From assembly GCA_018672315.1 (NCBI GenBank), contig CP076053.1, positions 1,847,827-1,911,826 of the forward strand: a stretch of DNA of 64,000 bases. Direction: 5' to 3'. The position numbers were made by a program, and so were the translations under genes. Below the pieces are notes generated by a model that worked only from the letters and a program-made list of their open reading frames with translations, made no database searches and had not been told where the DNA came from. Of the stretch, positions 48,718 through 57,120 are shown piece by piece (the stretch's first letter is position 1; each line of letters begins with the position of its first letter). The stretch is from Nocardioidaceae bacterium (GTDB taxonomy: Bacteria > Actinomycetota > Actinomycetes > Propionibacteriales > Nocardioidaceae).

Positions 48718-51521
48718 GGCGTACGCCCCAGCCGCCCGGCCTCCCACGGTGCCTGCGGCGACAGCCCCGACCCCAGGCGGCGCGGCGGGCCGGCATGGCG
48801 GAAGTACGCCCCGGCGAGGTCCGCGGCGAGCCGCTCGAGGCAGTCGCCGACGATCTCGCCGACGGCCAGCAGGTCGACGCGTGCGGGCGCCGAGACGACA
48901 CCGTCCTCGTCCGGCTCGGAGACCGTCACCGCGGCGAGGGTCTCGGGTCCGCGGGCCCCCAGCACCCCCACGGCGTCGGTGACCTCGTTGATCATGCGCG
49001 TGGTCGTGGTGGTGCGCGGCAGGGCCTCGATCGCGGCCCGCAGGCGACGCAGCTGGAAGGCGACGGACCGGGGGTTGCCGACGTCCAGCAGCAGCAGCTC
49101 GACCAGTGAGGCCAGGTCGCCCCGGCCCGGGTAGCGCCGTCGGTGCGTCACGACGGACTCGGAGGTGAGCAGCACTGCGCGCACGAGGGCCGGCTCCACC
49201 TCGGGCGCCGAGGGCTCGCCGAACGCGCGCCGCACCAGGCGCAGCGTCGTGATGGACCGTTCCAGCGCCCGTCCCGCGTCGAGCAACTGCCAGCCGGTGT
49301 CGCGGATCATGTTCTCCGCGGTGATGCCGGTCAGCGCCAGCGTGCCGACGAGGGTCGCCGAGGCGGTCTCGCGCACCTGGACGCCGAGGGCGCGACGCGA
49401 CCCACGCGCGGACGGCCCGCCCCTGGCGCCCGGGTCGCCCGGGTCGCCCGGGTCGCCCGGGTCGGCGGGCTCGGCGAGGCGCGGCGTGCCGATCTCCTCG
49501 AGCTCGGTGCAGGCTCGCTCGACGTCGCCGAGCACGGCGAAGACGTCGCCGGAGAGCTGGTCGCGCACCGCGCCGGCGCACTGCAGCAGGTCGTCCAACG
49601 TCGCGGTCAGCGACCCGTCCCGGCCGTGGTCGACCATCAGGTCGCGCAGGCGGGCGTCCGTACGCCCCGGGGAGAACGGCAGCACCGGCCGGGTGTGCTC
49701 GGGCTCGGCGGCCGGCCCCGTCCAGGGGACCTCGTCGAAGAGCTGCTCGAGGGCGAGCAGGAGGTCCTCGATGGCGGTCTGACCGCTGGCGGAGCCGCCG
49801 TAGGAGTTCTCGTCGACCAGCGCCGAGATCGCCAGCACCAGGCGGGCGTGGGACTCCGCGCGCTCGGCGTACCGGCCGAACCAGTAGAGGTGCTCCAGCG
49901 CCCGTGGCACCACCGGCAGGTTGACCGCTCGCAGCAGCGCGCGCTCCGGCCGGGGCGGCACCACGGGGGCGGGGGTGCCGGCGGCGGCGGGCACCCAGAT
50001 GTCCTTGCTGACGGCGACGCGGTCGCGGCGTCGCGTCGTGGGGTCCAGGACGTCGGGCACGACCCGGCCGAGCCCGCCGGGCATGACGGCGTACGACCCC
50101 TCGCGCGCGACGGCGAAGAGCCGCATCGTGACCCGACGCGGTTCCAGGGCGAGGCGCGCGGCGGTCGGAGCCGTGGACAGCGGCAGCTGCTCCTGGCCGA
50201 CCCAGGCGCCGGGCTCGTCGGCCAGCCGGGCGTCCCACTCCTCTCGCCCGCCCCGGGTCAGGGAGGACCCGACGACGACCTCTCCGTGGGAGGGGTCGAC
50301 CGGGCGCAGCACCATCGAGGAGAGGTGGGCGCGTACGTGCGAGAGGTTGCGCGGCTCCCCGCACCACCACGCCGGCGCGGAGGTCAGCTGCAGGGGCTCG
50401 TCGAGGAGCGCCTCGGCCAGGTCGCCGAGCAGGGCGGTGACCGCAGGGGACTCCGCCAGCCCCGAACCCAGCGCGTTGGCCATCACCACGCTGCCGCGCC
50501 GGCAGGCCGACAGCAGACCGGGCACTCCGAGGCGGGAGTCCGGCCGCAGCTCCAACGGGTCGCACCACTCCTCCTCGATGCGGCGCACCACGACGTCGAC
50601 CTCGGTGTCGCCGGCGACGTCGCGGCTCCACAGGCGGCCGCGGTCGACCTTCAGGTCGTCGCCGGTGACCAGCGGGAGACCGAGCAGGTTGGCCAGGTGC
50701 GCCTGGTCGAAGCTGTTGTCGCCCGCGGCCCCGGGGGTGAGCACGACGACACGGGGGTCCTCGGTGCCGGCCGGTGCCAGGTCGGACAGCGCCGCGCGGA
50801 TGCGGTCGAAGAAGCCGGAGAGCCGACGCACCTCCGTGCCGCGGAACGCCTCGGGCAGCACCCGTGCGGTGACCCTGCGGTTCTCGGCGGCGAAGCCCAG
50901 GCCCCGTGGGCTCTGCGTACGGTCGGCGATGACCTGCCAGGTGCCCTCGGCCCCGCGGCCGACGTCGTGCCCGGTGAGCACCAGCCGTGGTCGACCTGCC
51001 GGCTGGGCCCCCCAGACCGGACGCAGCCGCCCCGACCAGCGCCACAGCAGCTCGGGCGGGACGAGGCCGGAGGTCAGGGTGCGACGCGCGCCGTACAGGT
51101 CGTCGAGGACGAGCTCGAGCAGCTTCGCCCGCTGCTGCAGGCCGCGCTCGAGCCAGGCCCACTCGTCGGTCTCCACGACCAGGGGGACGGGGTCCAGCCG
51201 CCAGGGGGTGAGCCGGACCGCCGAGGTCGGCGCGTTCGGGATGACTCCACCGGAGCCGAGGGGGCTCGACAGGGACAGCGGGGAGAGCGGGGCGTGGAAG
51301 ACGCCGTCGTCCTCCAGCAGGCGCGCGGCGGTGTCGCGGAAGCGGCGCAGGTCCTCACCGGACCACGTCGCCATCCCCACACGTGCCCAGGTCTCGGCGG
51401 CGTTGCCGGAGGCCCGGTCGAGCTCGTCGTACGCCTGCCCCTGCTCCTGCCCCAGCGCACGGTCACCCCGCCCCGCCGCCTCGGCGCGGGTCAGCGCGTG
51501 ACGGTAGGCCTCCTCGAGCAC
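48714..51521 (-). CDS. Circularly permuted ATP-grasp ligase fused to alpha-E domain (PF14403-DUF403)
   Basis: 935 residues. Residues about 60-500 form the circularly permuted type 2 ATP-grasp: RLTPWRLDPVPLVVETDEWAWLERGLQQRAKLLELVLDDLYG, VVVLTPGAAGDNSFDQAHLANLLGLPLVTGDDL, VDVVVRRIEEEWCDPLELRPDSRLG, GSVVMANALGSGLAESPAV. Residues about 550-930 form the alpha-E helical domain beginning LPVVPRALEHLYWFGRYAERAESHARL. In many bacteria these are two separate genes; here they are fused. GTG 51521 is chosen, 1 bp beyond the preceding TGA; an upstream GTG 51587 would run inside the previous gene with no conserved residues. A 9-bp tandem repeat (49432-49467) encodes a PGD linker in the alpha-E part. Predicted peptide or amino-acid ligase. 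Confidence 0.85.
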   Translation of the reverse strand: MLEEAYRHALTRAEAAGRGDRALGQEQGQAYDELDRASGNAAETWARVGMATWSGEDLRRFRDTAARLLEDDGVFHAPLSPLSLSSPLGSGGVIPNAPTSAVRLTPWRLDPVPLVVETDEWAWLERGLQQRAKLLELVLDDLYGARRTLTSGLVPPELLWRWSGRLRPVWGAQPAGRPRLVLTGHDVGRGAEGTWQVIADRTQSPRGLGFAAENRRVTARVLPEAFRGTEVRRLSGFFDRIRAALSDLAPAGTEDPRVVVLTPGAAGDNSFDQAHLANLLGLPLVTGDDLKVDRGRLWSRDVAGDTEVDVVVRRIEEEWCDPLELRPDSRLGVPGLLSACRRGSVVMANALGSGLAESPAVTALLGDLAEALLDEPLQLTSAPAWWCGEPRNLSHVRAHLSSMVLRPVDPSHGEVVVGSSLTRGGREEWDARLADEPGAWVGQEQLPLSTAPTAARLALEPRRVTMRLFAVAREGSYAVMPGGLGRVVPDVLDPTTRRRDRVAVSKDIWVPAAAGTPAPVVPPRPERALLRAVNLPVVPRALEHLYWFGRYAERAESHARLVLAISALVDENSYGGSASGQTAIEDLLLALEQLFDEVPWTGPAAEPEHTRPVLPFSPGRTDARLRDLMVDHGRDGSLTATLDDLLQCAGAVRDQLSGDVFAVLGDVERACTELEEIGTPRLAEPADPGDPGDPGDPGARGGPSARGSRRALGVQVRETASATLVGTLALTGITAENMIRDTGWQLLDAGRALERSITTLRLVRRAFGEPSAPEVEPALVRAVLLTSESVVTHRRRYPGRGDLASLVELLLLDVGNPRSVAFQLRRLRAAIEALPRTTTTTRMINEVTDAVGVLGARGPETLAAVTVSEPDEDGVVSAPARVDLLAVGEIVGDCLERLAADLAGAYFRHAGPPRRLGSGLSPQAPWEAGRLGRTP
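49432..49467 (-). repeat. In-frame 9-bp tandem repeat encoding a Pro-Gly-Asp linker
   Basis: GGGTCGCCC at 49432-49440, 49441-49449 and 49450-49458, followed by a partial fourth copy. It lies inside the alpha-E domain and encodes PGDPGDPGDPG. In-frame slippage here would only change loop length. Confidence 0.85.
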
Positions 51522-51522
51522 C

Positions 51523-54500
51523 TCAGCCGCCCCAGCGTCGAGGCGTACGCCGTCGCAGGTCCAGCGTGAAGGGGTACTCCGGAGCACGCGTCGTCCGGGC
51601 CAGCTCGGTCAGGGCGGCGACGTCGATCTCGCCGGGTGTGTGGCCGAGGTGCTCGAAGCGCGCCGCGCGCCGCGACTCGGCCTCGGCGGCGTTGACCGGC
51701 GGAGTGTCGTACGAGCGTCCGCCGGGGTGTGTCACGTGGTACCGGCACCCGCCGAGGCTGCGCCGCTGCGCGAGGTCGACCACCTCGAAGGTCAGCGGGG
51801 CCTGCACCTCGATCGTGGGGTGCAGCGCCGAGGGCGGCTGCCAGGCGCGGTAGCGCACCCCCGCGACCAGCTGGCCCGTACGTCCCGAGGGCACCAGCGG
51901 CACGGGCACGCCGTTGCAGGTGACGACGTGACGTCCCTCCAGCGCACCGTCGACGGTCACCTGGATCCGCTCGACGCTGGAGTCCACGAAGCGGCTCGTG
52001 CCGCCGACCGCGGACTCCTCCCCGAGCACCATCCACGGCTCGACGGCCTGACGCAGCTCCAGTACCGGTCCGCCGAGACCGCCGAGCTGCGTGGTGCCGA
52101 TGCGCGGGAACCGGAACTCCAGGAACGGCGCGTACCAGGCGTCGTCGAGCTCGAACCCGTGAGCCCGCAGGTCTCGCAGCACCGCAGCGAGGTCGCTCTC
52201 CGCCCCCCACGGCAGCAGGAACCGTTCGTGGAGCTCGGTGCCCCAGCGCACCAGCGGCGCGGTGTACGGCTCCTCGGCGAACCGTGCCACCAGGGCACGG
52301 ACCAGCAGCGCCTGCGCCAGCCCCATCCGCGGGTGCGGGGGCATCTCGAAGCCGCGCAGCTCCAGCAGCCCGAGGCGGCCCCGGGAGGAGTCGGGGGAGT
52401 AGAGCTTGTCGATGCAGAACTCGGCGCGGTGCGTGTTGCCGGTCAGGTCGGTCAGCAGGTGGCGCAGTGCCCGGTCGACGATCCACGGCGGGCAGGTGCC
52501 GTCCTCGCGGACCTGGTCCTCGATCTCGGCGAAGCTGATCTCCAGCTCGTAGAGCTGCTCGGGACGACCCTCGTCGACCCGGGGCGCCTGCGAGGTCGGA
52601 CCCACGAACCGTCCGGAGAACAGGTACGACAGCGACGGGTGGTGCTGCCACCACGTCAGCAGGCTGACCAGCAGGTCGGGACGCGTGAGCATCGGGCTCA
52701 CCTCCGGGGTGGCGCCCCCGAGGGTCAGGTGGTTGCCGCCCCCGGTGCCGGTGTGCAGGCCGTCGAGGTCGAACTTCTCCGTGCCGAGGCGGCACTGCCG
52801 CGCCTCCTCGTAGAGCGTCTCCGTCACCGCGACCAGCTCCTCCCACGAGGACGTCGGCTGCAGGTTCACCTCGATCACGCCCGGGTCGGGGGTGACCATG
52901 AGGTTCGTGACCCGCGGGTCCGGCGGCGGTCCGTACCCCTCGACCACCACGCGGGCGTCGATCTCGGTCACGAGTCGGTCCAGCATCTCCACCAGTCCGG
53001 TGAAGTCCTCCAGCCGGTCCGTCGGCGGCAGGAACACGTGGACGAACCCCTCCCGGGGCTCGACGGCCACGGCGTACAGGGGTGCGTCCTCGACGGGGAC
53101 CGGCACCGCCGCGACCGGGGCGCCCTCCAACGGTGCGGGGGTGTGGAACCACGACGGCTCCGGAGTGGGCTCCGGGGGCTCCCAGGCGACGGCCGAGAGG
53201 GGTAGGCGGAGGCCCGCGGGGGAGGTGCCGGGCAACAGCACGAGGCGGCCGCGGCGGAAGCGCCAGGTGGGCGACCCCCAATTAATCCGCTGTGCTGATG
53301 GCTTCGGAGCTCGGTCGCTCGGACCGACGTCTTCGGTCCTGCGCGCGGAGCCCGCCTCGGCTGGCGCCTCGTCCGGCTCCGTGCTCGGCCCTGCAGACGC
53401 CGGCGCTCCCTCGTCCTCAGCTGCGACCTCGAGGGGGTGCAGGGGGAGCACCCAGGCCACCGGGTCCTCGCCCTCGTCCATCGCCGCCACGTCGTCGGCC
53501 CGCGGCTCGCCGTCGGGCGCCTCACCGTCCGGCAGCCGCAGCGCGGCTGCCACCCGCTCCAAGGGGTCCTCGTACGCCGGGTGCAGCTGCTCGGGCGGCA
53601 ACCCCAGCGCCTCGGTGAGACGACGCGCCAGACGCTCGGCCACCGCGGGTGCGTCCTCGTCGGGCTCCTCGCCCCACGGGTCGGCCAGCCGGGACGGGTC
53701 GCGCCACAGCGCGATGCCGTCCGTACGCCACAGCAGGCCGATCTGCCAGCGCGGCAACGGCTCCCCGGGATACCACTTGCCCTGCCCGCGCTGCACCAGC
53801 GCGCCGCGACCGAACGCCACGCGGAGCCGCTCGGCCAGCCGGCCCGCCAGCTCGCGCTTCTCCTCCCCGTCGGCCGTGGTGTTCCACTGCGCGGAGGTCA
53901 TGTCGTCGATGGAGACGAAGGTCGGCTCGCCCCCCATCGTCAGCGGCACGTCGGCCGCGGCGAGCCGGTCGTCGACGTGCGCACCGACCTCGCGCACCCT
54001 GGCCCACTGCTCGTCGGTGTACGGCAGGGTCACCCGCGGGTCCTCGTGGAACCGGGTGACGACGTTGGCGAAGTCCAGGCTGACCTCGCACGGCTCGAGC
54101 GCTCCGCTGATCGGGGCCGCCGAGGACGGGTGCGGCGTCGCCGAGAGCGGGATGTGCCCCTCGCCGGCGAACAGCGAGCTCGTCGGGTCCAACCCGATCC
54201 AGCCGGCACCGGGCACGAACGCCTCGGTCCAGGCGTGCAGGTCGGTGAAGTCGGCCGCCGGCCCGTCGGGACCGTCGAGGCTCGCCTGGTCGCTGGTCAG
54301 CTGCACCAGGTAGCCGGAGACGAAGCGCGCGGCGACGCCGAGCTGCCGCAGCACCGAGACCAGGAGCCATGCGGAGTCGCGGCAGGACCCGATGCCCTTC
54401 TCCAGCGTCTCGTCCGGGCTCTGCACACCCGGCTCGAGCCGGATCGTGTACGCCACCGCCTCGTGCACCGCCTGGTTCACCCGGACCAGGAAGTCGACGA

Positions 54501-54957
54501 TCGCCTGCCCCTCCAGTCCCTCGATGCCGGCCGTGAAGGCCGTCGCCAGCGGTCCCGGTCCCGACGACGAGGACGCCGCGGCGCCCGGTTCGGCGACCGG
54601 TCGCAGGTACGGCTCCAGGTCGCCGGCCAGCTGCCCCGGGTAGGTGAACGGGTGGTGCTCGGCGTACTCCTCGACGAAGAAGTCGAACGGGTTCACGACC
54701 TGCAGGTCCGCGACCAGGCCGACGGTCACCTCGAGGTGGTCGGTCCTCTCCGGGAACACCAGACGAGCGAGGTGGTTGCCGTACGGGTCCTGCTGCCAGT
54801 TCAGGAAGTGCTCGCCCGGGCTGACGTCGAGCGTGTACGCCTCGATCGCCGTGCGCGTGTGGGGCGCCGGTCGTAGTCGCACGGTGTGCGGGTGCAGCTG
54901 CACGCGCCGGTCGAAGGTGTACGTCGTGCGGTGCTCGAGCGCCACCTTGATCGCCAT
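51523..54957 (-). CDS. Transglutaminase-DUF2126 protein
   Basis: 1144 residues. Transglutaminase N-domain (ALEHRTTYTFDRRVQLHPHTVRLRPAPHTRT) and core (about 160-290): Cys in IGSCRDSAWLLVSVLRQLGVAARFVSGYL, His in TDLHAWTEAFVPGAGW, Asp in IGLDPTSS. The large DUF2126 part follows (about 340-1130): LTMGGEPTFVSIDDMTSAQWNT, LVQRGQGKWYPGEPLPRWQIGLLWRTDG, and later FDLDGLHTGTGGGNHLTLGG and HRAEFCIDKLYSPDSSRGRLGLLELRGFEMPPH. DUF2126 is a glutamine-synthetase-like amidoligase (COOH-NH2 ligase). A 55-residue low-complexity insert near residues 520-575 interrupts it. ATG 54957 has TACAGT 6 nt upstream. First gene of the cluster. Confidence 0.9.
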   Translation of the reverse strand: MAIKVALEHRTTYTFDRRVQLHPHTVRLRPAPHTRTAIEAYTLDVSPGEHFLNWQQDPYGNHLARLVFPERTDHLEVTVGLVADLQVVNPFDFFVEEYAEHHPFTYPGQLAGDLEPYLRPVAEPGAAASSSSGPGPLATAFTAGIEGLEGQAIVDFLVRVNQAVHEAVAYTIRLEPGVQSPDETLEKGIGSCRDSAWLLVSVLRQLGVAARFVSGYLVQLTSDQASLDGPDGPAADFTDLHAWTEAFVPGAGWIGLDPTSSLFAGEGHIPLSATPHPSSAAPISGALEPCEVSLDFANVVTRFHEDPRVTLPYTDEQWARVREVGAHVDDRLAAADVPLTMGGEPTFVSIDDMTSAQWNTTADGEEKRELAGRLAERLRVAFGRGALVQRGQGKWYPGEPLPRWQIGLLWRTDGIALWRDPSRLADPWGEEPDEDAPAVAERLARRLTEALGLPPEQLHPAYEDPLERVAAALRLPDGEAPDGEPRADDVAAMDEGEDPVAWVLPLHPLEVAAEDEGAPASAGPSTEPDEAPAEAGSARRTEDVGPSDRAPKPSAQRINWGSPTWRFRRGRLVLLPGTSPAGLRLPLSAVAWEPPEPTPEPSWFHTPAPLEGAPVAAVPVPVEDAPLYAVAVEPREGFVHVFLPPTDRLEDFTGLVEMLDRLVTEIDARVVVEGYGPPPDPRVTNLMVTPDPGVIEVNLQPTSSWEELVAVTETLYEEARQCRLGTEKFDLDGLHTGTGGGNHLTLGGATPEVSPMLTRPDLLVSLLTWWQHHPSLSYLFSGRFVGPTSQAPRVDEGRPEQLYELEISFAEIEDQVREDGTCPPWIVDRALRHLLTDLTGNTHRAEFCIDKLYSPDSSRGRLGLLELRGFEMPPHPRMGLAQALLVRALVARFAEEPYTAPLVRWGTELHERFLLPWGAESDLAAVLRDLRAHGFELDDAWYAPFLEFRFPRIGTTQLGGLGGPVLELRQAVEPWMVLGEESAVGGTSRFVDSSVERIQVTVDGALEGRHVVTCNGVPVPLVPSGRTGQLVAGVRYRAWQPPSALHPTIEVQAPLTFEVVDLAQRRSLGGCRYHVTHPGGRSYDTPPVNAAEAESRRAARFEHLGHTPGEIDVAALTELARTTRAPEYPFTLDLRRRTPRRWGG

Positions 54958-54963
54958 GGCACG

Positions 54964-54969
54964 ACTGTA
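54964..54969 (-). promoter_or_regulatory. -10 box of transglutaminase-DUF2126 gene (leaderless)
   Basis: TACAGT on the minus strand, 6 nt before ATG 54957, without a ribosome-binding site. Probable promoter of the whole four-gene cluster. Confidence 0.5.
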
Positions 54970-54991
54970 GAGACCGGGACGGACGGAACCG

Positions 54992-55564
54992 ATGGTGACC
55001 GTCACACGTCCGAGCAGCATGAGGACCTCGACCCCGCCGTACGCGCGCATTCTGCTCGCCGCCCTGGCCGCACCCCTGCTGTTCATCCCGCTCGGCTGTT
55101 CCGGTGACGTGCCGGAGCCGGATTCAGAAGGGGACACGGGAGGAGGGCCGAGCGGCGGATCCGCGAGCATCGACCCCACGCCGACCGCACCGGGCAGCAC
55201 ACCCAGCGAGCCATCGGCTACCGGTGCCGTCGCGACCTGGCGGGTCGCCCGCGGCACGATGATCGATACCGACATGGACGCCTTCACCGCCGAGGTCACG
55301 CGGCTCGACTGCAACAGTGGCGTGACGGGCGAGGTCTTCGCGCCCACGGTGGTCGAGACCGACGATCGGGTGGTGGTGACGTTCGCGGTCGCCCCGTCCG
55401 CCCGCCTGCCGGTGACCTGCCAAGGCAACGCCCTGGTGCCGGCCGACGTACGACTCGAGGCTCCGATCGGCGACCGCGTGCTCGTCGACGGCGCGTGCGA
55501 GCCCGGCGGCGGAGCCGAGAGCACAGGATTCTGCAACCGCGACGGTGTCCGTTTCCGCGGGTGA
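54992..55564 (+). CDS. Putative lipoprotein of unknown function
   Basis: 190 residues. Signal peptide with span AALAAPLLFIP and lipobox PLGC (Cys about residue 36), a Gly/Ser/Pro/Thr-rich linker to about residue 78, then a small domain with three cysteines (DCNSGVTGE, TCQGN, ACEPGGG/FCNRDG). It has FAPTVVETDDRVVVTFAVAP, a beta-sandwich-like pattern. ATG 55019 is an equally good start. It lies upstream of the osmoprotectant permeases but has its own direction and gap (26 bp). Function not recognised. Confidence 0.6.
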   Translation: MVTVTRPSSMRTSTPPYARILLAALAAPLLFIPLGCSGDVPEPDSEGDTGGGPSGGSASIDPTPTAPGSTPSEPSATGAVATWRVARGTMIDTDMDAFTAEVTRLDCNSGVTGEVFAPTVVETDDRVVVTFAVAPSARLPVTCQGNALVPADVRLEAPIGDRVLVDGACEPGGGAESTGFCNRDGVRFRG

Positions 55565-55578
55565 TGCGCGAACGCGGC

Positions 55579-55584
55579 TAAGGT
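55579..55584 (+). promoter_or_regulatory. -10 box of OpuB-type operon (leaderless)
   Basis: TAAGGT, 6 nt before GTG 55591. Confidence 0.5.
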
Positions 55585-55590
55585 GCCCGT

Positions 55591-56304
55591 GTGTCCCCGT
55601 CGACAGCGGTGCTGCCGCCGGTTGCCGCCGATCCGTCCTGCTACGCCCGCACCGTCAACGACTGGATCTGCCCCGCCTACCTCACCGACCGCAGCGGCGA
55701 GCTCGTCGACGCGACGGTCGAGCACCTCCTGATCACCGGGTCGGCGGTGGTGCTGGGTCTGCTGGTCGCCTTCCCGATGGCGCTGCTGGCACAGCGGTCG
55801 CGGCGTACGCAGTCCGGGGTGCTCGGTCTCTCGACGGCGCTGTACACGGTGCCGTCGCTGGCGCTGTTCCCGCTGCTGGTGCCCTTCACCGGTCTCACCG
55901 CCACGACCGTGGTGGTCGGGCTGGCGCTCTACAGCCTCACGATCCTGGTGCGCGCGATGATCGACGGGCTCGGGAGCGTCGACCAGGGCGCCCTGGACGC
56001 GGCGACGGGCATGGGCCTCGGGCCCGTGGCGCGGCTGTGGCGCGTACGGGTGCCGCTGGCCCTGCCGACGATGATCGCGGGGCTGCGGGTGGCGACGGTC
56101 TCCACCGTCGCGCTGACGACGGTGGGAGCGCTGGTCTCCTACGGTGGTCTGGGCAACCTGCTCTACAACGGCGTGCAGACCGACTTCAAGGCCCAGGTGC
56201 TGGCCGCGAGCGTGCTGTGCCTGGTCATCGCCTTCGTGCTGGACGCCCTGATCCTCGTGCTCGGACGTCTCGCGGCGCCGTGGAGCCGGTCGGTGGTGGC
56301 CTGA
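55591..56304 (+). CDS. Osmoprotectant ABC transporter permease (OpuB/OpuC type)
   Basis: 237 residues with five or six spans and the EAA-loop DQGALDAATGMGLGPVARLWRVRVPLALPTMIAGLRVATVSTVALTTVGALVSYGGLG typical of ProW/OpuCB permeases. The N-terminus (NDWICPAYLTDRSGELVDATVEHLLITGSAVVLGLLVAFPMALL) includes the hydrophobic start of this class. It imports betaine, choline or related solutes. GTG 55591 leaderless. It overlaps the second permease by 1 bp (TGATG). Confidence 0.88.
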   Translation: MSPSTAVLPPVAADPSCYARTVNDWICPAYLTDRSGELVDATVEHLLITGSAVVLGLLVAFPMALLAQRSRRTQSGVLGLSTALYTVPSLALFPLLVPFTGLTATTVVVGLALYSLTILVRAMIDGLGSVDQGALDAATGMGLGPVARLWRVRVPLALPTMIAGLRVATVSTVALTTVGALVSYGGLGNLLYNGVQTDFKAQVLAASVLCLVIAFVLDALILVLGRLAAPWSRSVVA

Positions 56305-56996
56305 TGCTCGTCTTCTCCGACATGTGGGCCTACCTGACCGACCCCACCTCCTGGACCGGGCAGGGCGGCATGCTGCAGCTGCTCGTCGAGCAGCTCCTGC
56401 TGACCGTCACCGCGATGGGCATCGCCTGCGTCACGGCGCTGCCGATCGCCCTGTGGCTCGGTCATCGACGACAGTTCGGGTTCCTCGCGGTCAACATCTC
56501 CAACATCGGCCGCGCCGTCCCGACCTTCGCCGTGCTCGTGCTGCTGGCGCTCGGGCCGATCGGCAACGCGACCTTCGGTCCGTACGGTCGGGCGGGGCTC
56601 GCCACCCTCGTGGCTCTCACGCTCTTCGCGCTGCCGCCGATCGTGACCAACGCGTACGTCGCGGTCTCCGAGGTGCCCGAGCCGGTGCGCGACGCGGCCC
56701 GCGGCATGGGCATGGGCGAGAGGGAGATCTTCCGGCGGGTCGAGCTGCCCCAGGCGCTGCCCCTGATCGTCTCCGGTCTCCGGCTGGCGCTGGTGCAGGT
56801 CTGGGCCACGGCCACGATCGCGGCGCTCGTCGCCGGCCCCGGTCTCGGCCGGGTGATCACCGACGGCTTCTTCAACACCCAGTACGGCAAGGGGCTCGCG
56901 GGCGCGCTGGTCGTCGCGCTGGTGGCCCTGGCGCTGGAGCTGCTGGCGGCCCGGGGGCAGCGCCTCGCGACGCCGTCCGGGATGCGCAGCGCCTGA
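56304..56996 (+). CDS. Osmoprotectant ABC transporter permease, second subunit
   Basis: 230 residues. The same family as the preceding gene: LLVEQLLLTVTAMGIACVTALPIALWLGHRRQ, NISNIGRAVPTFAVLVLLAL (the N..R..Ps.a.l.l signature of OpuC permeases) and EPVRDAARGMGMGEREIFRRVELPQALPLIVSGLRLALVQVWATATIAALV (EAA loop). It forms a heterodimer with the first permease. No ATPase gene is adjacent. A pair of hairpins follows before the binding-protein gene. Confidence 0.88.
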   Translation: MLVFSDMWAYLTDPTSWTGQGGMLQLLVEQLLLTVTAMGIACVTALPIALWLGHRRQFGFLAVNISNIGRAVPTFAVLVLLALGPIGNATFGPYGRAGLATLVALTLFALPPIVTNAYVAVSEVPEPVRDAARGMGMGEREIFRRVELPQALPLIVSGLRLALVQVWATATIAALVAGPGLGRVITDGFFNTQYGKGLAGALVVALVALALELLAARGQRLATPSGMRSA

Positions 56997-57050
56997 GACG
57001 TACGCCGCACCTGCGCGAGATCGGTCGCCGGTGATGATTGGGTTGGACGC

Positions 57051-57098
57051 CGTGGGGCACCTGGACCCCCACGACCTGACGTCGGGGACTGCCCGACG
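57051..57098 (+). repeat. Two tandem hairpins between permease and binding-protein genes
   Basis: CGTGGGG (57051-57057) with CCCCACG (57067-57073), 9-nt loop. CGTCGGG (57080-57086) with CCCGACG (57092-57098), 5-nt loop. The second ends 22 nt before ATG 57121. They may protect or separate the binding-protein mRNA, which is usually made in excess. Confidence 0.6.
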
Positions 57099-57120
57099 CA
57101 CGACTGCGAGGATCCCTGTC

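Noticed and set aside
48718-51162. Upstream extension of the transglutaminase frame to 1122 codons
   Set aside because: The extra 815 codons are Arg/Ala/Gly-rich and lie over the ATP-grasp/alpha-E gene in another frame. GTG 48717, in a GTGA overlap, is the natural start.
51522-51587. GTG 51587 as start of the ATP-grasp/alpha-E gene
   Set aside because: The added residues are encoded inside the conserved end of DUF2126 and show no family similarity. GTG 51521 directly follows the previous stop.
54971-55725. Long N-terminal extension of the transglutaminase-DUF2126 protein
   Set aside because: The added 256 codons run antisense to the lipoprotein gene and contain no family residues. ATG 54957 begins exactly at the conserved domain with a -10 box 6 nt upstream.
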